Shown here one piece after another: positions 8,710 to 17,263 of a stretch of DNA of 64,000 bases. This DNA comes from a virus. Under the pieces are notes generated by a model, which made no database searches, was not told the origin of the DNA, and worked only from the letters and a program-made list of their open reading frames with translations. The DNA lies in the IMG/VR virus record IMGVR_UViG_3300042691_043547, positions 1-64,000 of that record; one strand, written 5' to 3'. The number at the start of each line of letters is the position of its first letter. The stretch's first letter is position 1. The position numbers and the translations under genes are program-made.

Positions 8710-10340
8710 TGGCCGAGCATCACATGCCCTGCGGTTGTTCTTGGCCCGTTGTCGGCGATCCACCACGCCAGGGGGCATTGCCGCTTCTTGATGTCGATGT
8801 CGCCAGCCTGCCGGATTGTCATCTGGCCTGGGATATCATGTCGATCGGCAACACCAAGGGCGTGTTCCAACTGGAGAGCCGGTTGGGGGCGACTTGGTCG
8901 AAAAAACTGAAGCCCAGAAACGACGAGCACCTTTCAGCCTTGGGCGCCCTCTTGCGCCCCGGCTGTCTGGCCGCCAAGGACGAGAACGGCATCAGTCTGA
9001 CCGAACACTACTGCCGTCGCGTCAACAAGGAAGAGCCTGCTGACTCGTTCGACCCCGCCTTGGATGACATCCTCGGGCCTACCGAGCAGATTCTGGTTTA
9101 CCAAGAGCAGTCGATGCAGATCGGGGCCAAGCTGGCCGGCTTCGACCTCAAGCAGGTGGACCGTCTGCGCAAGGCAATCGGCAAGAAGGATCAGAAGGAG
9201 ATGGCCGAGGTCAAGCGGCTTTTTCTGGAGGGTGCTGAAAAAGTCAAGATTGTCTCCATGGATATAGCAGAAACTATCTGGAGTTGGATTGAGAAGAGCG
9301 GGCGCTATCAATTTAATAAATCTCATAGTATGAGTTACGGGTTGACCGGGTACGACACCGCCTACCTCAAATCCCATTTCCCGGTGCAGTTCTACACCTC
9401 GTGGTTGGCGTTTGCTGAGGACAAGGTTGATCCTGACCAGGAAGTCATGGAGTTGGTCGAGGATGCCCGCAGAGCGGGAATCACCGTGTTCCCTCCGGAT
9501 GTGCGTCACAAACAGATGATTTTCTGGACGGACGGAGTCGACATCTATTTTGGCTTGTCCAACATCAAGGGGCTGGGGCAGTCGAATCTGCACAAGTTGT
9601 TTGAGGTCATGGACAAGGCCGAGCAGTCTCTGGCCAAAAAAGCCACGGATTTTACCTGGATGGAATGGCTTGTGCATGTCGCCGCAGAAATCCCCTCCGT
9701 CAACCACAAGTTGATCATGGCCGGAGCCTTGGATTGGACCGGAAGAAAGCGTCAATTGATGCTGGCCGAGATTGATGTCGTGGCTTCGCTCACCAAGAAG
9801 GAGCAGGCCTGGATTCTCAAGAATTGCAATGGCGACGAGCCTTTTGTGGATGTCCTGCGTCGTCTGGCCAAACCCAAAAAGGAAGGGGGCGGCGTGGCCA
9901 ATATCAAGCGTGGTTCGCTGGTGAACGGCCAGGCCACCCTGCTGGAGCATCCGCCGACCCCGTTGAGCGACCATCCGGCGTGGATGGCGTGGGCCGAGGA
10001 GCAGGTCTTCGGATTCGCTCTGACCTGTTCTCGTGTCGACGGCTGTGATTTGGGTGATGCGAACACGACCTGCGGAGAATTCCTGGCGGGCAAGACCGGG
10101 TTCCTGCTGCTGGGCGTTGAGGTGCGCGGCGTCAGGTCGTTCAAGACAAAGAAGGGAACCATGATGGCGTTCCTTTCTCTATCGGATTCGTCCGGGATGC
10201 TGGACGATGTGGTGTGTTTCTCTGAGCCTTGGGAGGAGTACAAACACCTCCTGACTGAGGGGAACACGGTTTTGGTGCAGGGCGAACGAGACCCCAAGAA
10301 AGGTTCGTTGGTCGTGCGCAAGGTTTTTCAGATGTCATGA
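8709..10340 (+). CDS. dnaE: DNA polymerase III alpha, C-terminal part: fingers, HhH and OB domains (split DnaE)
   Basis: A 543-residue C-terminal piece of the replicative polymerase. After a short leader with a CGC motif it enters the fingers at NTKGVFQLESR and LGALLRPGC, keeps the dNTP-binding region (GRYQFNKSHS near residue 200) and ends with an OB fold (VRSFKTKKGTMMAFLSLSD, VLVQGERD). The palm aspartates are absent and sit in the 5848 gene, so it cannot polymerise alone. ATG 8709 overlaps the exonuclease stop (TGATG). No intein-like residues are seen at either edge of the break. Confidence 0.88.
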   Translation: MAEHHMPCGCSWPVVGDPPRQGALPLLDVDVASLPDCHLAWDIMSIGNTKGVFQLESRLGATWSKKLKPRNDEHLSALGALLRPGCLAAKDENGISLTEHYCRRVNKEEPADSFDPALDDILGPTEQILVYQEQSMQIGAKLAGFDLKQVDRLRKAIGKKDQKEMAEVKRLFLEGAEKVKIVSMDIAETIWSWIEKSGRYQFNKSHSMSYGLTGYDTAYLKSHFPVQFYTSWLAFAEDKVDPDQEVMELVEDARRAGITVFPPDVRHKQMIFWTDGVDIYFGLSNIKGLGQSNLHKLFEVMDKAEQSLAKKATDFTWMEWLVHVAAEIPSVNHKLIMAGALDWTGRKRQLMLAEIDVVASLTKKEQAWILKNCNGDEPFVDVLRRLAKPKKEGGGVANIKRGSLVNGQATLLEHPPTPLSDHPAWMAWAEEQVFGFALTCSRVDGCDLGDANTTCGEFLAGKTGFLLLGVEVRGVRSFKTKKGTMMAFLSLSDSSGMLDDVVCFSEPWEEYKHLLTEGNTVLVQGERDPKKGSLVVRKVFQMS

Positions 10341-10349
10341 GGTGAATTC

Positions 10350-10772
10350 GTGAACAATTGCATTTTTATTGGGAACTTCGTCCGCGACCCCGAGCTTCAG
10401 AATGTCGGGGCCGAGCACCGCGTGGCAAAATTTGCCATCGCTGTCAACGGTGGCCGCAAGAACCGCAACGGTGAAGAAGAGGTTGCGTTCATTGAGTGCG
10501 AAGCCTGGGACAAGTCGGCTGACACCATCAGCAAGTATATGAAGAAGGGGTCTAAGATCGCCATCCAGGCGACCGCCCGCACCGACACCTGGACCGACAA
10601 GTCGAGCGGCACCAAGCGTTCGACCCTGAGGTTCCGGGTTAACAACTTCACCTTCCTGGGTGGCAAGGGCGCCGACACGAAAACGGGCAAGGCGGTGGCT
10701 GCCGGTGTCGGAGCCGAGGACGAGGGCGTCGGTTTTGCCAGCGGTGCTGACGGCGAAGAAATCCCCTTCTGA
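10350..10772 (+). CDS. ssb: Single-stranded DNA-binding protein
   Basis: A 140-residue SSB. An OB fold starts with CIFIGNFVRDPEL and continues FAIAVNGG, VAFIECEAWDKSAD and GSKIAIQATARTDTW, all typical. A flexible Gly/Ala-rich tail ends in EEIPF, the acidic tip that binds partner proteins. The start is GTG 10350, nine bases after the polymerase stop. It coats ssDNA at the phage fork and in recombination. Confidence 0.9.
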   Translation: MNNCIFIGNFVRDPELQNVGAEHRVAKFAIAVNGGRKNRNGEEEVAFIECEAWDKSADTISKYMKKGSKIAIQATARTDTWTDKSSGTKRSTLRFRVNNFTFLGGKGADTKTGKAVAAGVGAEDEGVGFASGADGEEIPF

Positions 10773-10780
10773 GAATAGCA

Positions 10781-12382
10781 ATGGCACGCATCCTTTTGGT
10801 TGGCGAGGCGACTTGGTTGCAGACTGGCTACGCCACTTATGCAAGCCAGATTGCGCACAAACTCCAAGCCGCCGGTCATGAGATCGGGGAGTTGGCTTGT
10901 TACGGTGTCCCGAGCGATCCGAGGCGGGCCTCAAGCCCGTGGCCGGCTTTTTTCGTGACCACGAACACGGACAACTACCCGCCTCTGGCCATCAACCAGT
11001 CCAATCCTGCGCTGGGGGCCACGATTTTTGAGGAAACGGTTCTGCGCTTCAAGCCGGATGTCGTGATCTCATTGCGTGACCCCTGGCAGGATGCGTTCAT
11101 TGCCTATTCCCCGTTGCGCCCCTACTACCGGTGGGTTTTCATGCATCCGGTGGATGGGGAACCGCAGGATGACGAGTGGGTTGCGATCCTCAACCAAACC
11201 GATGCCGTGCTCTGTTATTCGGACTACGGCTTGAATGTGCTGAAGCAGTACCCCGGCCTCAATCTGGCCGGGGTCGCTTCCCCGGGCGCTGAACCGGATG
11301 TCTTCTTCCCGCACAGCCAGAAGGAATCTCGGGAAGCCCTGAACATCCCCCAGGACGCCTTGCTTGTCGGCACGGTGATGCGCAACCAGGCGCGCAAGTT
11401 GTACCCGGATCTTTTTGAAAGTTTCAAGAAGCTGCTGGATACTGCGCCGCCCCACATAGCTGACCGGCTTTATCTGTATTGCCACACGGCCTGGCCCGAT
11501 GTCGGCTGGGACATGCCCAAATATCTGTTGCGTCACAATGTCGCTCACAGAACCCTCTTCACATTCGCTTGCAAGAAGTGCGACCGGGCCTCTGCCCTGC
11601 TGTGGCAGCTGCCATCCGGGTACTGTCCGTACTGTGCTAGTGGCGAATTGACCACCCCCGGCGTGGCCTCTGGCCTTCCCCGGTCGTTCATGCGGCCGGT
11701 GTATTCATCCATGGACATATTCGTGCAATACTCGGTGTGCGAGGGATTCGGAATGCCACAGGTTGAAGCAGCCTGTTGTGGTGTCCCGGTGATCTCAGTT
11801 GACTTCACCGCCATGTCTTCTGTGGCCTCGGCTATCGGGGCTGAAACCATCCCAGTCCAACGCGCTTTCCCCGAACTGGAAACCGGGCGCATGATGGCGT
11901 TGCCAGACAACCATGCCCTGGTATCCACCTTGACCAACTTCTTTTCGTCGCCGCCCGCATTGCGTCGGGCGATCGGCCAAAAACATAGAGATATGGCTAG
12001 TGCTAAATTTAGCTATAGTAATGCTGCTTATGTATGGTTAAATGCAATAAATAAATTGCAACAACCAACAAAAAGCTATCAAGATACTAAAACAATATTG
12101 CCTAACTTATCTAGACCAGAAGACTATCTATCAAACAAAGAATGGGTTGACCAAGCTTTTGCGTCGGCTCTCGGTATCTCTTCTGCGCAAGCTGGATATT
12201 TGGCGCAAAGGATGTTGCGTGATCTTTCTCGTGGTTATTGCGACACGACTTTTGTGCCTTCTCAGTACACAAGCTTTGGCCCCGGCGGCAAGCTAGGAGC
12301 TTTCAACCGGGATCATGCCTGGGATCAACTGTGTGCTGAGCGGCGCAGGATTGAGTTCTGGGAGGAGATGCGGACATCATGA
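10781..12382 (+). CDS. GT4-type glycosyltransferase with embedded zinc knuckle and extra C-terminal domain
   Basis: A 533-residue GT-B enzyme. The N-terminal Rossmann half opens with ILLVGEATWLQTGYATY; the second half has the donor-site motif CEGFGMPQVEAACCGVP with its E-x7-E. Between them is an unusual insert with Cys pairs FACKKC and YCPYC, a probable zinc knuckle. After the GT domain come about 110 extra residues (IPEF-like motifs absent, FAsAL and RMLRDLSRGYCDTTF visible) that I do not recognise. The DNA at 11,985-12,160 is strikingly AT-rich against its surroundings. It opens the glycan-type cassette, 8 bases after SSB; acceptor unknown. Confidence 0.8.
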   Translation: MARILLVGEATWLQTGYATYASQIAHKLQAAGHEIGELACYGVPSDPRRASSPWPAFFVTTNTDNYPPLAINQSNPALGATIFEETVLRFKPDVVISLRDPWQDAFIAYSPLRPYYRWVFMHPVDGEPQDDEWVAILNQTDAVLCYSDYGLNVLKQYPGLNLAGVASPGAEPDVFFPHSQKESREALNIPQDALLVGTVMRNQARKLYPDLFESFKKLLDTAPPHIADRLYLYCHTAWPDVGWDMPKYLLRHNVAHRTLFTFACKKCDRASALLWQLPSGYCPYCASGELTTPGVASGLPRSFMRPVYSSMDIFVQYSVCEGFGMPQVEAACCGVPVISVDFTAMSSVASAIGAETIPVQRAFPELETGRMMALPDNHALVSTLTNFFSSPPALRRAIGQKHRDMASAKFSYSNAAYVWLNAINKLQQPTKSYQDTKTILPNLSRPEDYLSNKEWVDQAFASALGISSAQAGYLAQRMLRDLSRGYCDTTFVPSQYTSFGPGGKLGAFNRDHAWDQLCAERRRIEFWEEMRTS

Positions 12383-13509
12383 ACGATATCCTCTACATCG
12401 GCAATTTTCATGACGGCACCGGCTACGCCAGAGCCTGCTGTGAGACGGCTGTTGCGCTGGAAGAAGCAGGGGCGAGGGTGGTTTGCCGGCCGATCACCTT
12501 CAACGGCGGCGCCCAGCCCTGCCACGACAAGATCTACGAGCTGGAAGAGCGCAGCATGCCCGCCAGGTTCGACGCGGTCATCCAGCACACCCTGCCTCCC
12601 GTCATGAAGTTTGACCGCAGGCTCGGTTTGAATGTCGCGAATTTTTACTACGAGGCGAGCAGGTTCACTAGCGCCGGCTGGGATCTGCGCCTGAACATGA
12701 TGGATGTCGTCGTCACCACGCCGGGAATCTCCACGGCGGCCTGCTCCAACAGCCGTGTCAACAAGCCGACCATCAGCCTGCCCCTCCCCAGCGATGCCCA
12801 TCGCTATCTGAAAAAGTACCCGGTGCCAGAGTTCATCCGGCAATACGTCGACGAGAAGAAGTTTGTCTTCTACACGATCGGCGAGAATGTCCGCCGCAAG
12901 AATCTTGGCGGTCTGATCAAGGCCTACTACAGCGAGTTCTTGCCAACTGAAGATGTCGTGCTGGTCATCAAGACAAACGGTGACCCGCGCCATGTCCAGT
13001 CGATGATGCGTGAGATCGGGCAGGGAATGAAGCTGCCTTATCTGCCGGAGATAGTCGTGATCACGGAACGATTGGGAGAAGACCAGTTGATGGGTCTTCA
13101 CGCCCATGGAACATGTTTTGTCCAGGCCTCTTGCGGTGAAGCCTGGTCTTATCCGGCCTTTGACGCAATGGCGATGGGCAGGACTCCGGTGGTCCCAGAC
13201 ACCGGAACCTATCGCTCTTATATCTCGGATGAGACTGGCTATCTTGTTCCTGTTTACGACGAGCCGTGCTCGGGCGGTCAGGACGAGTCGGCTGAGCTTT
13301 ACCGTGGAGACGAACAATGGGAGGTTCCTTTTACCAAGGATCTGTCCCATGCGATGCGAAGGGCTTACAGGGAGGACGACCAGCGTCGAGCGAAAGCTTC
13401 GCTTGGTCTGGAAGTGGCGTACCAATTCATCCCCCTGAAGGTCGGTAAGACCTTCCTGGAGGCTCTTAGCCATGAGACGCAAAAACAAGTTGTGGACCGA
13501 TTTGCTTGA
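12379..13509 (+). CDS. GT4-type glycosyltransferase
   Basis: A 376-residue GT-B enzyme. It opens with ILYIGNFHDGTGYARA, and the C-terminal half has YTIGENVRRKNLGGLIKA, a frequent feature of the GT4 donor domain, and the region ASCGEAWSYPAFDAMAMGRTPVV with the Glu and following acidic position. It uses an NDP-sugar by family; donor and acceptor cannot be read. The start overlaps the previous stop (ATGA), and the 3' end overlaps PhoH by 38 bases. Confidence 0.8.
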   Translation: MNDILYIGNFHDGTGYARACCETAVALEEAGARVVCRPITFNGGAQPCHDKIYELEERSMPARFDAVIQHTLPPVMKFDRRLGLNVANFYYEASRFTSAGWDLRLNMMDVVVTTPGISTAACSNSRVNKPTISLPLPSDAHRYLKKYPVPEFIRQYVDEKKFVFYTIGENVRRKNLGGLIKAYYSEFLPTEDVVLVIKTNGDPRHVQSMMREIGQGMKLPYLPEIVVITERLGEDQLMGLHAHGTCFVQASCGEAWSYPAFDAMAMGRTPVVPDTGTYRSYISDETGYLVPVYDEPCSGGQDESAELYRGDEQWEVPFTKDLSHAMRRAYREDDQRRAKASLGLEVAYQFIPLKVGKTFLEALSHETQKQVVDRFA

Positions 13510-14215
13510 AGATGATAATGATCCAGAACTCATTCCGTGGCAACAAGTTAGGGACGCCGATGTCGAAAAAAGGATAGATGCTAAGAAGGCTGTTAAGAAG
13601 ATCAAAGCAAGGACGCCGAACCAACAGAATTACATCAACAACATCGAGGCCTGCACGCTGACGATCTGCACCGGCCCGGCTGGGTGCGGAAAAACCTACA
13701 TCCCTTGCGGGCTGGCAGCCAATTGGTTGAGCGAGAACAAGATCGAGAAAGTCATCCTGACCAGACCGATCGTGGAATGCGGCCAAAGGCTGGGCGCCCT
13801 GCCCGGCACGCTCGGGGAAAAGACCGACCCCTACATGGCTCCGATGTTCGATGCCTTTGGCGACTTCCTCGACCCGGGCTTCCTCAAGCATTGTCGGAAC
13901 AAGGAGACCATCGAGGTGGTCCCGCTGGAGACCATGCGTGGCCGGACCTTCCACAATTCGGTGATTATCCTGGACGAGGCCCAGAATGTGACCCGTCGAC
14001 AGATGAAGATGTTTCTCACTCGTTTCGGCGAGAACTCCAAAGTGATCGTCTGCGGTGATGTGACCCAGACCGACCTGCCCCATTCCGAGGGTAATCCGCT
14101 CATCTGGGTGTGGGACAGGCTGGGCCATTCTGATATCGCCAAGGTCACTCTGGGGCCGGAGGACGTGCAGCGTCACGGGCTGATCCGGCATATTCTTGAG
14201 CGTTTGGGTGACTGA
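13472..14215 (+). CDS. phoH: PhoH-like ATPase
   Basis: A 247-residue P-loop ATPase of the PhoH family, frequent in marine and freshwater phages. After a basic N-terminal stretch come ARTPNQQNYI, Walker A GPAGCGKT (near residue 68), the family motif ILTRPIVECGQRLGALPG, Walker B VIILDEAQN and CGDVTQTD. The biological role in phages is unsettled; RNA-related and phosphate-stress roles have been suggested. ATG 13472 overlaps the preceding glycosyltransferase by 38 bases. It stands between glycosyltransferase genes. Confidence 0.92.
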   Translation: MRRKNKLWTDLLEDDNDPELIPWQQVRDADVEKRIDAKKAVKKIKARTPNQQNYINNIEACTLTICTGPAGCGKTYIPCGLAANWLSENKIEKVILTRPIVECGQRLGALPGTLGEKTDPYMAPMFDAFGDFLDPGFLKHCRNKETIEVVPLETMRGRTFHNSVIILDEAQNVTRRQMKMFLTRFGENSKVIVCGDVTQTDLPHSEGNPLIWVWDRLGHSDIAKVTLGPEDVQRHGLIRHILERLGD

Positions 14216-14280
14216 TCCCTGTCCGGCATGGGTAAGATCGTTAGCGATGACCATCCGGGTCGTCTCAGCGGATCTTATCC

Positions 14281-15303
14281 ATGCCAGATATTGCCAGCAT
14301 TCTCAAATCTGCCGTTCGCAAGCCTGACAGGATTAATGTCCTCACCTTCGTCACGCACGAACGGTACCAGAGCGCCTGGGGCGGGGTGGACGCCAACTTC
14401 TTTCTGTGGAATGACGAGAAGGCCAAGCCGTGGATGCACCAGTATGCGCCCATGCCAGCCAATCACATCCTGCTGCCCTTCCATCCGTCGACGCCCGATG
14501 TCCCCGTTGGCATAGATATCGATCTGGTGATCACGCACCATCTTAGCCAGTACGACCGGGCTTTACAGGCTGCGACGCATCTGGGTGTTCCGCTGCTGCG
14601 CCTAGAACATTGCCTGCCCGACGAAACTTGGTCGGAGAGAGACCGCAAGTTCGCCGCCTCCAAGTGCGGAGACTTCAATGTTTTCATAACCAATCACCAG
14701 ATGCGGGAATGGGGTGGCCGGGACGGCGATCTGGTTATTTACAACGCCATAGACACGGAGTTGTTCAAGCCCACAGAGGGAGTGCGGCGCGAGCCGGTCT
14801 GCCTGAGCGTGGTCAACGACTGGATCAAGCGCGATTATGTCTGCGGGTTCAGTTTCTGGAAGCTGGCCACGAAGGATCTTCCTGTCCGCGTGCTGGGCGA
14901 CACTCCGGGGCTTTCCAGGGCAGCCGCCAACGTGGAAGAGCTGGCTGGCGCCTATCGCAGTTCGCTGCTGTTCCTCTGCACGGCCACCAACAGTTCCCTG
15001 CCGACAACCGTCCTGGAAGCCATGGCGTCCGGATGTTGCGTCGTTGCTTACAGGGCCACGGCCATCGAGGAAGCCATCGAGCATGGAGCAAACGGTTTTC
15101 TGGTGGACAGCCCCGAAGAGATGAACGCCACCGTCAAGAGACTGATGGCCAACCCGTCGTACTGCGAGATGATCGGCGCAGCAGCCAGACAAAAGGCTGT
15201 CGGTCGCCACAACCTGAGTGTTTTTGTGGAGAAATGGAACCAGGCCCTGCGTCTGGCCGTAGACGCCCCGTGGTGGAGGAAACAATGGTCAAGTTGCGCT
15301 TGA
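14281..15303 (+). CDS. GT4-type glycosyltransferase
   Basis: A 340-residue GT-B enzyme. VLTFVTHERYQS opens the acceptor half; the linker VIYNAIDTELFKP is a classic GT4 motif, and TNSSLPTTVLEAMASGCCVVAY gives the donor-binding region with its acidic residues. ATG 14281 is the first start after an in-frame stop at 14,248; the upstream spacer of 65 bases holds no clear Shine-Dalgarno. Its 3' end overlaps the methyltransferase-like gene. Sugar donor and acceptor unknown. Confidence 0.83.
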   Translation: MPDIASILKSAVRKPDRINVLTFVTHERYQSAWGGVDANFFLWNDEKAKPWMHQYAPMPANHILLPFHPSTPDVPVGIDIDLVITHHLSQYDRALQAATHLGVPLLRLEHCLPDETWSERDRKFAASKCGDFNVFITNHQMREWGGRDGDLVIYNAIDTELFKPTEGVRREPVCLSVVNDWIKRDYVCGFSFWKLATKDLPVRVLGDTPGLSRAAANVEELAGAYRSSLLFLCTATNSSLPTTVLEAMASGCCVVAYRATAIEEAIEHGANGFLVDSPEEMNATVKRLMANPSYCEMIGAAARQKAVGRHNLSVFVEKWNQALRLAVDAPWWRKQWSSCA

Positions 15304-15734
15304 GTGTGGGCGACTCAAAGATGAGCCTGCCCGGGTTTGTCCAGATTGATCCGCTGAGCCAGGAGAATCCCGGTAATCCTGCCGATCTGTCGAGACATGC
15401 CGAGGAAGGTGAGGCCCTTGAGATCGTAGCCGCCGATGTCTTGGATTTTTATCCAGGAGAGTTTCGTCACCGCCTGCTGGGCCATTGGGTCTCCAGGCTG
15501 AGTCGCGGCGGCGTGATTTTGGTCGGCACCCGTGAAATCGTCGAAGTTTGTCGCCATGTCATGCTTGGGGAAGCGAACAGCTTCGGCCAGCTGGTCTTCG
15601 GTTCCGGTGGTCAGCGACGCCAGAGCGCGGGAACACTTCCCGAGTTGAAATCCATGCTCTCGCTGATGGGCACGACCCTTGTTCGTTCCTATGTCAAAGA
15701 CTTCATGAGTTATGTGGAGGCCGTCCGTGATTAG
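15285..15734 (+). CDS. SAM-methyltransferase-like protein with a weakened SAM site
   Basis: A 149-residue protein resembling the short class I methyltransferases found in glycan gene clusters. LRLSVGDSKMSLPGFVQIDP matches their motif I region and the acidic strand end, but the usual glycine-rich loop (GCG) is reduced to VGD. VLDFYPGEFRHRLLGHWVSRL, SRGGVILVG and the late GQLVFGSGGQ match the family's later motifs. ATG 15285 overlaps the upstream gene by 19 bases. Whether it still methylates is doubtful; methylation of a sugar or of a protein would be the family role. Confidence 0.55.
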   Translation: MVKLRLSVGDSKMSLPGFVQIDPLSQENPGNPADLSRHAEEGEALEIVAADVLDFYPGEFRHRLLGHWVSRLSRGGVILVGTREIVEVCRHVMLGEANSFGQLVFGSGGQRRQSAGTLPELKSMLSLMGTTLVRSYVKDFMSYVEAVRD

Positions 15735-16524
15735 TACATCGTGTCACAATTGTCGTTTCATCATCAAGGACGATAAGGGCGACCAGACCGGCTGCCAGGC
15801 AGACATACTCAAGCGTTTTCTGGACGAAGGCAAAGCCGAACTGGAAACGATTGAAGACACCAAGTCCTACAAAACGACCAATTGTTTTTGTCCGATGTTC
15901 CGTCCCGCCGACTGGATGGCGGACCTCGACCACCAACAGGCGGTTGCGGAGGCCCGTCGTGAGCGGACGCTGGCGGTGGCCTCTCTGGTCTCCTGTGAGA
16001 AAGGCGAGTTGTCGGATGTGGCCCGGACAGCCGAGATGCTGGAGCAACAGAAGCTCAAGCCGACCGAGGTTGTTTTCGTGATCACCGCCCGATCCAAGGT
16101 CAAGCCGAAAGATGTCCTCGCAACCCTGCGCGACCTTGATCTTTCCTACCAGTACTCGCTGCGTTTCGTCATGGATTCGTCCTACACCGAGCTGGACGCC
16201 CTCCAGGAAGGGGTCGGCAACAACCTGAAATCGGTTTTCATCCTCTTCGTCGAGGCTGGACAACCTCTGGAGAATTGCTACCTGGCCGATCTGGACTATC
16301 TGATCAATGATCAGAATCAACGGGTCGTATTGGTCGATCCCGGCAAAATCCACGGCATGCTTGTGCAGACCATGGCCTTCAACATGGTGGGCGGATTCCA
16401 TGAGGTGGTCTGGGAGGAAACCGAGGAAAAAATCGCCAGCGTCGCAGAAAAACTGAAACGCATCGCCAAAAGCCAGAATTCGCAGTACCTGATTCTAGAC
16501 GGGGAACTTCCCCATGTCGCTTGA
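15727..16524 (+). CDS. Cys-rich protein with a degenerate GT-A (GT2-like) fold
   Basis: A 265-residue protein. The N terminus has a Cys set (CHNC, TGCQ, NCFCP) that could bind zinc. The rest runs like a GT2 glycosyltransferase without its acidic metal motif: VVFVITARSKVKPKDVL, LDALQEGVGNNLKSVFILFVEAG in the place of the usual DAD strand, and MLVQTMAFNMVGGFHE, which resembles the conserved acceptor-region segment ending GGFDE. The GTG start at 15727 sits six bases after GGAGG, better than ATG 15712. Probably a non-catalytic or altered GT-A protein. Its end overlaps the next GT2 gene. Confidence 0.5.
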   Translation: MISTSCHNCRFIIKDDKGDQTGCQADILKRFLDEGKAELETIEDTKSYKTTNCFCPMFRPADWMADLDHQQAVAEARRERTLAVASLVSCEKGELSDVARTAEMLEQQKLKPTEVVFVITARSKVKPKDVLATLRDLDLSYQYSLRFVMDSSYTELDALQEGVGNNLKSVFILFVEAGQPLENCYLADLDYLINDQNQRVVLVDPGKIHGMLVQTMAFNMVGGFHEVVWEETEEKIASVAEKLKRIAKSQNSQYLILDGELPHVA

Positions 16525-17263
16525 CCGGGTTTCGGTGGTTATAGCCAACCACAACTACGGTCACTTCCTGCCGGAAGCCATCGATTCGGCCGTCGCCGAA
16601 AAGCCGGGTCGCATCGTCATTGTTGACGATGGATCAACTGATGACTCGGTGAGCGTTGTTTTTCGCAAGCTGTCTGACGCAGCCGAGGAGGATCATGCCG
16701 GCGTGCCCTCGCTGGTCGGACATATCGACGGCGTGCAAATCCGCTTGTTTTCAGCGCATGAGTCGCGTGGACCTGCCGCTGCCCGCAACTGGGGGATGCG
16801 TGTCGCCTGGGATCAGACAGATTACTTTGCCGTTCTTGATGCCGACGACAGGTTCCTGAGAGGCAGGCTCACGGCCTGCGTCGAATTGCTGGAAAAGTAC
16901 GGGGAGTCAGCCGGTGCGGTTTATACGGATTATTACCATGTGCGCAATGGTGTTCATTTTCGTCACTGCAAAAAGTCGTTCGTAAAACGCGAACTTGCTT
17001 TTGACAACATGGTCCACTCGGCCTGTGTCATCCGGAAATCCGTGCTGGATGAAACCGGCCTGTATGACGAATCCATGCCGCCAGCCGAAGACTACGAGTT
17101 GTGGATGAGGATCGCCAAGAACCGAGTCATCCTACATTTGCCAGAGGCAATGATGGATGTGAACGAGGGAGAATACCAGCTTTCGCGTCGGACCAAGTCT
17201 GACTTTTACGCCAAGCAACTACAAACTCTCAGGGAGCGACATTGTCAGAGCTTGTTGTCGTAA
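16514..17263 (+). CDS. Family 2 glycosyltransferase (GT-A)
   Basis: A 249-residue GT2 enzyme with an intact core: VSVVIANHNYGHFLPEAIDS, IVIVDDGSTDDS, RGPAAARNWGM and the metal-binding FAVLDADDRF (DAD), followed by ENMVHSA-type and PPAEDYELWMRIA acceptor motifs, the latter with the catalytic ED. This is the clearest catalytically complete GT-A of the cassette. The start at 16514 overlaps the previous gene, and the end overlaps the nucleotidyltransferase by 22 bases. Substrates unknown. Confidence 0.87.
   Translation: MSLDRVSVVIANHNYGHFLPEAIDSAVAEKPGRIVIVDDGSTDDSVSVVFRKLSDAAEEDHAGVPSLVGHIDGVQIRLFSAHESRGPAAARNWGMRVAWDQTDYFAVLDADDRFLRGRLTACVELLEKYGESAGAVYTDYYHVRNGVHFRHCKKSFVKRELAFDNMVHSACVIRKSVLDETGLYDESMPPAEDYELWMRIAKNRVILHLPEAMMDVNEGEYQLSRRTKSDFYAKQLQTLRERHCQSLLS

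Noticed and set aside
7690-8720. An intein or intron as the cause of the polymerase split
   Set aside because: Neither half shows intein-like blocks at the break, the segment where cyanobacterial DnaE is split is intact, and two unrelated complete genes with overlapping starts lie between the parts.
8934-9974. A 346-codon open frame on the minus strand opposite the polymerase C-part
   Set aside because: The plus frame is clearly DnaE (fingers, HhH, OB); the minus frame is a shadow from GC-rich codon bias.
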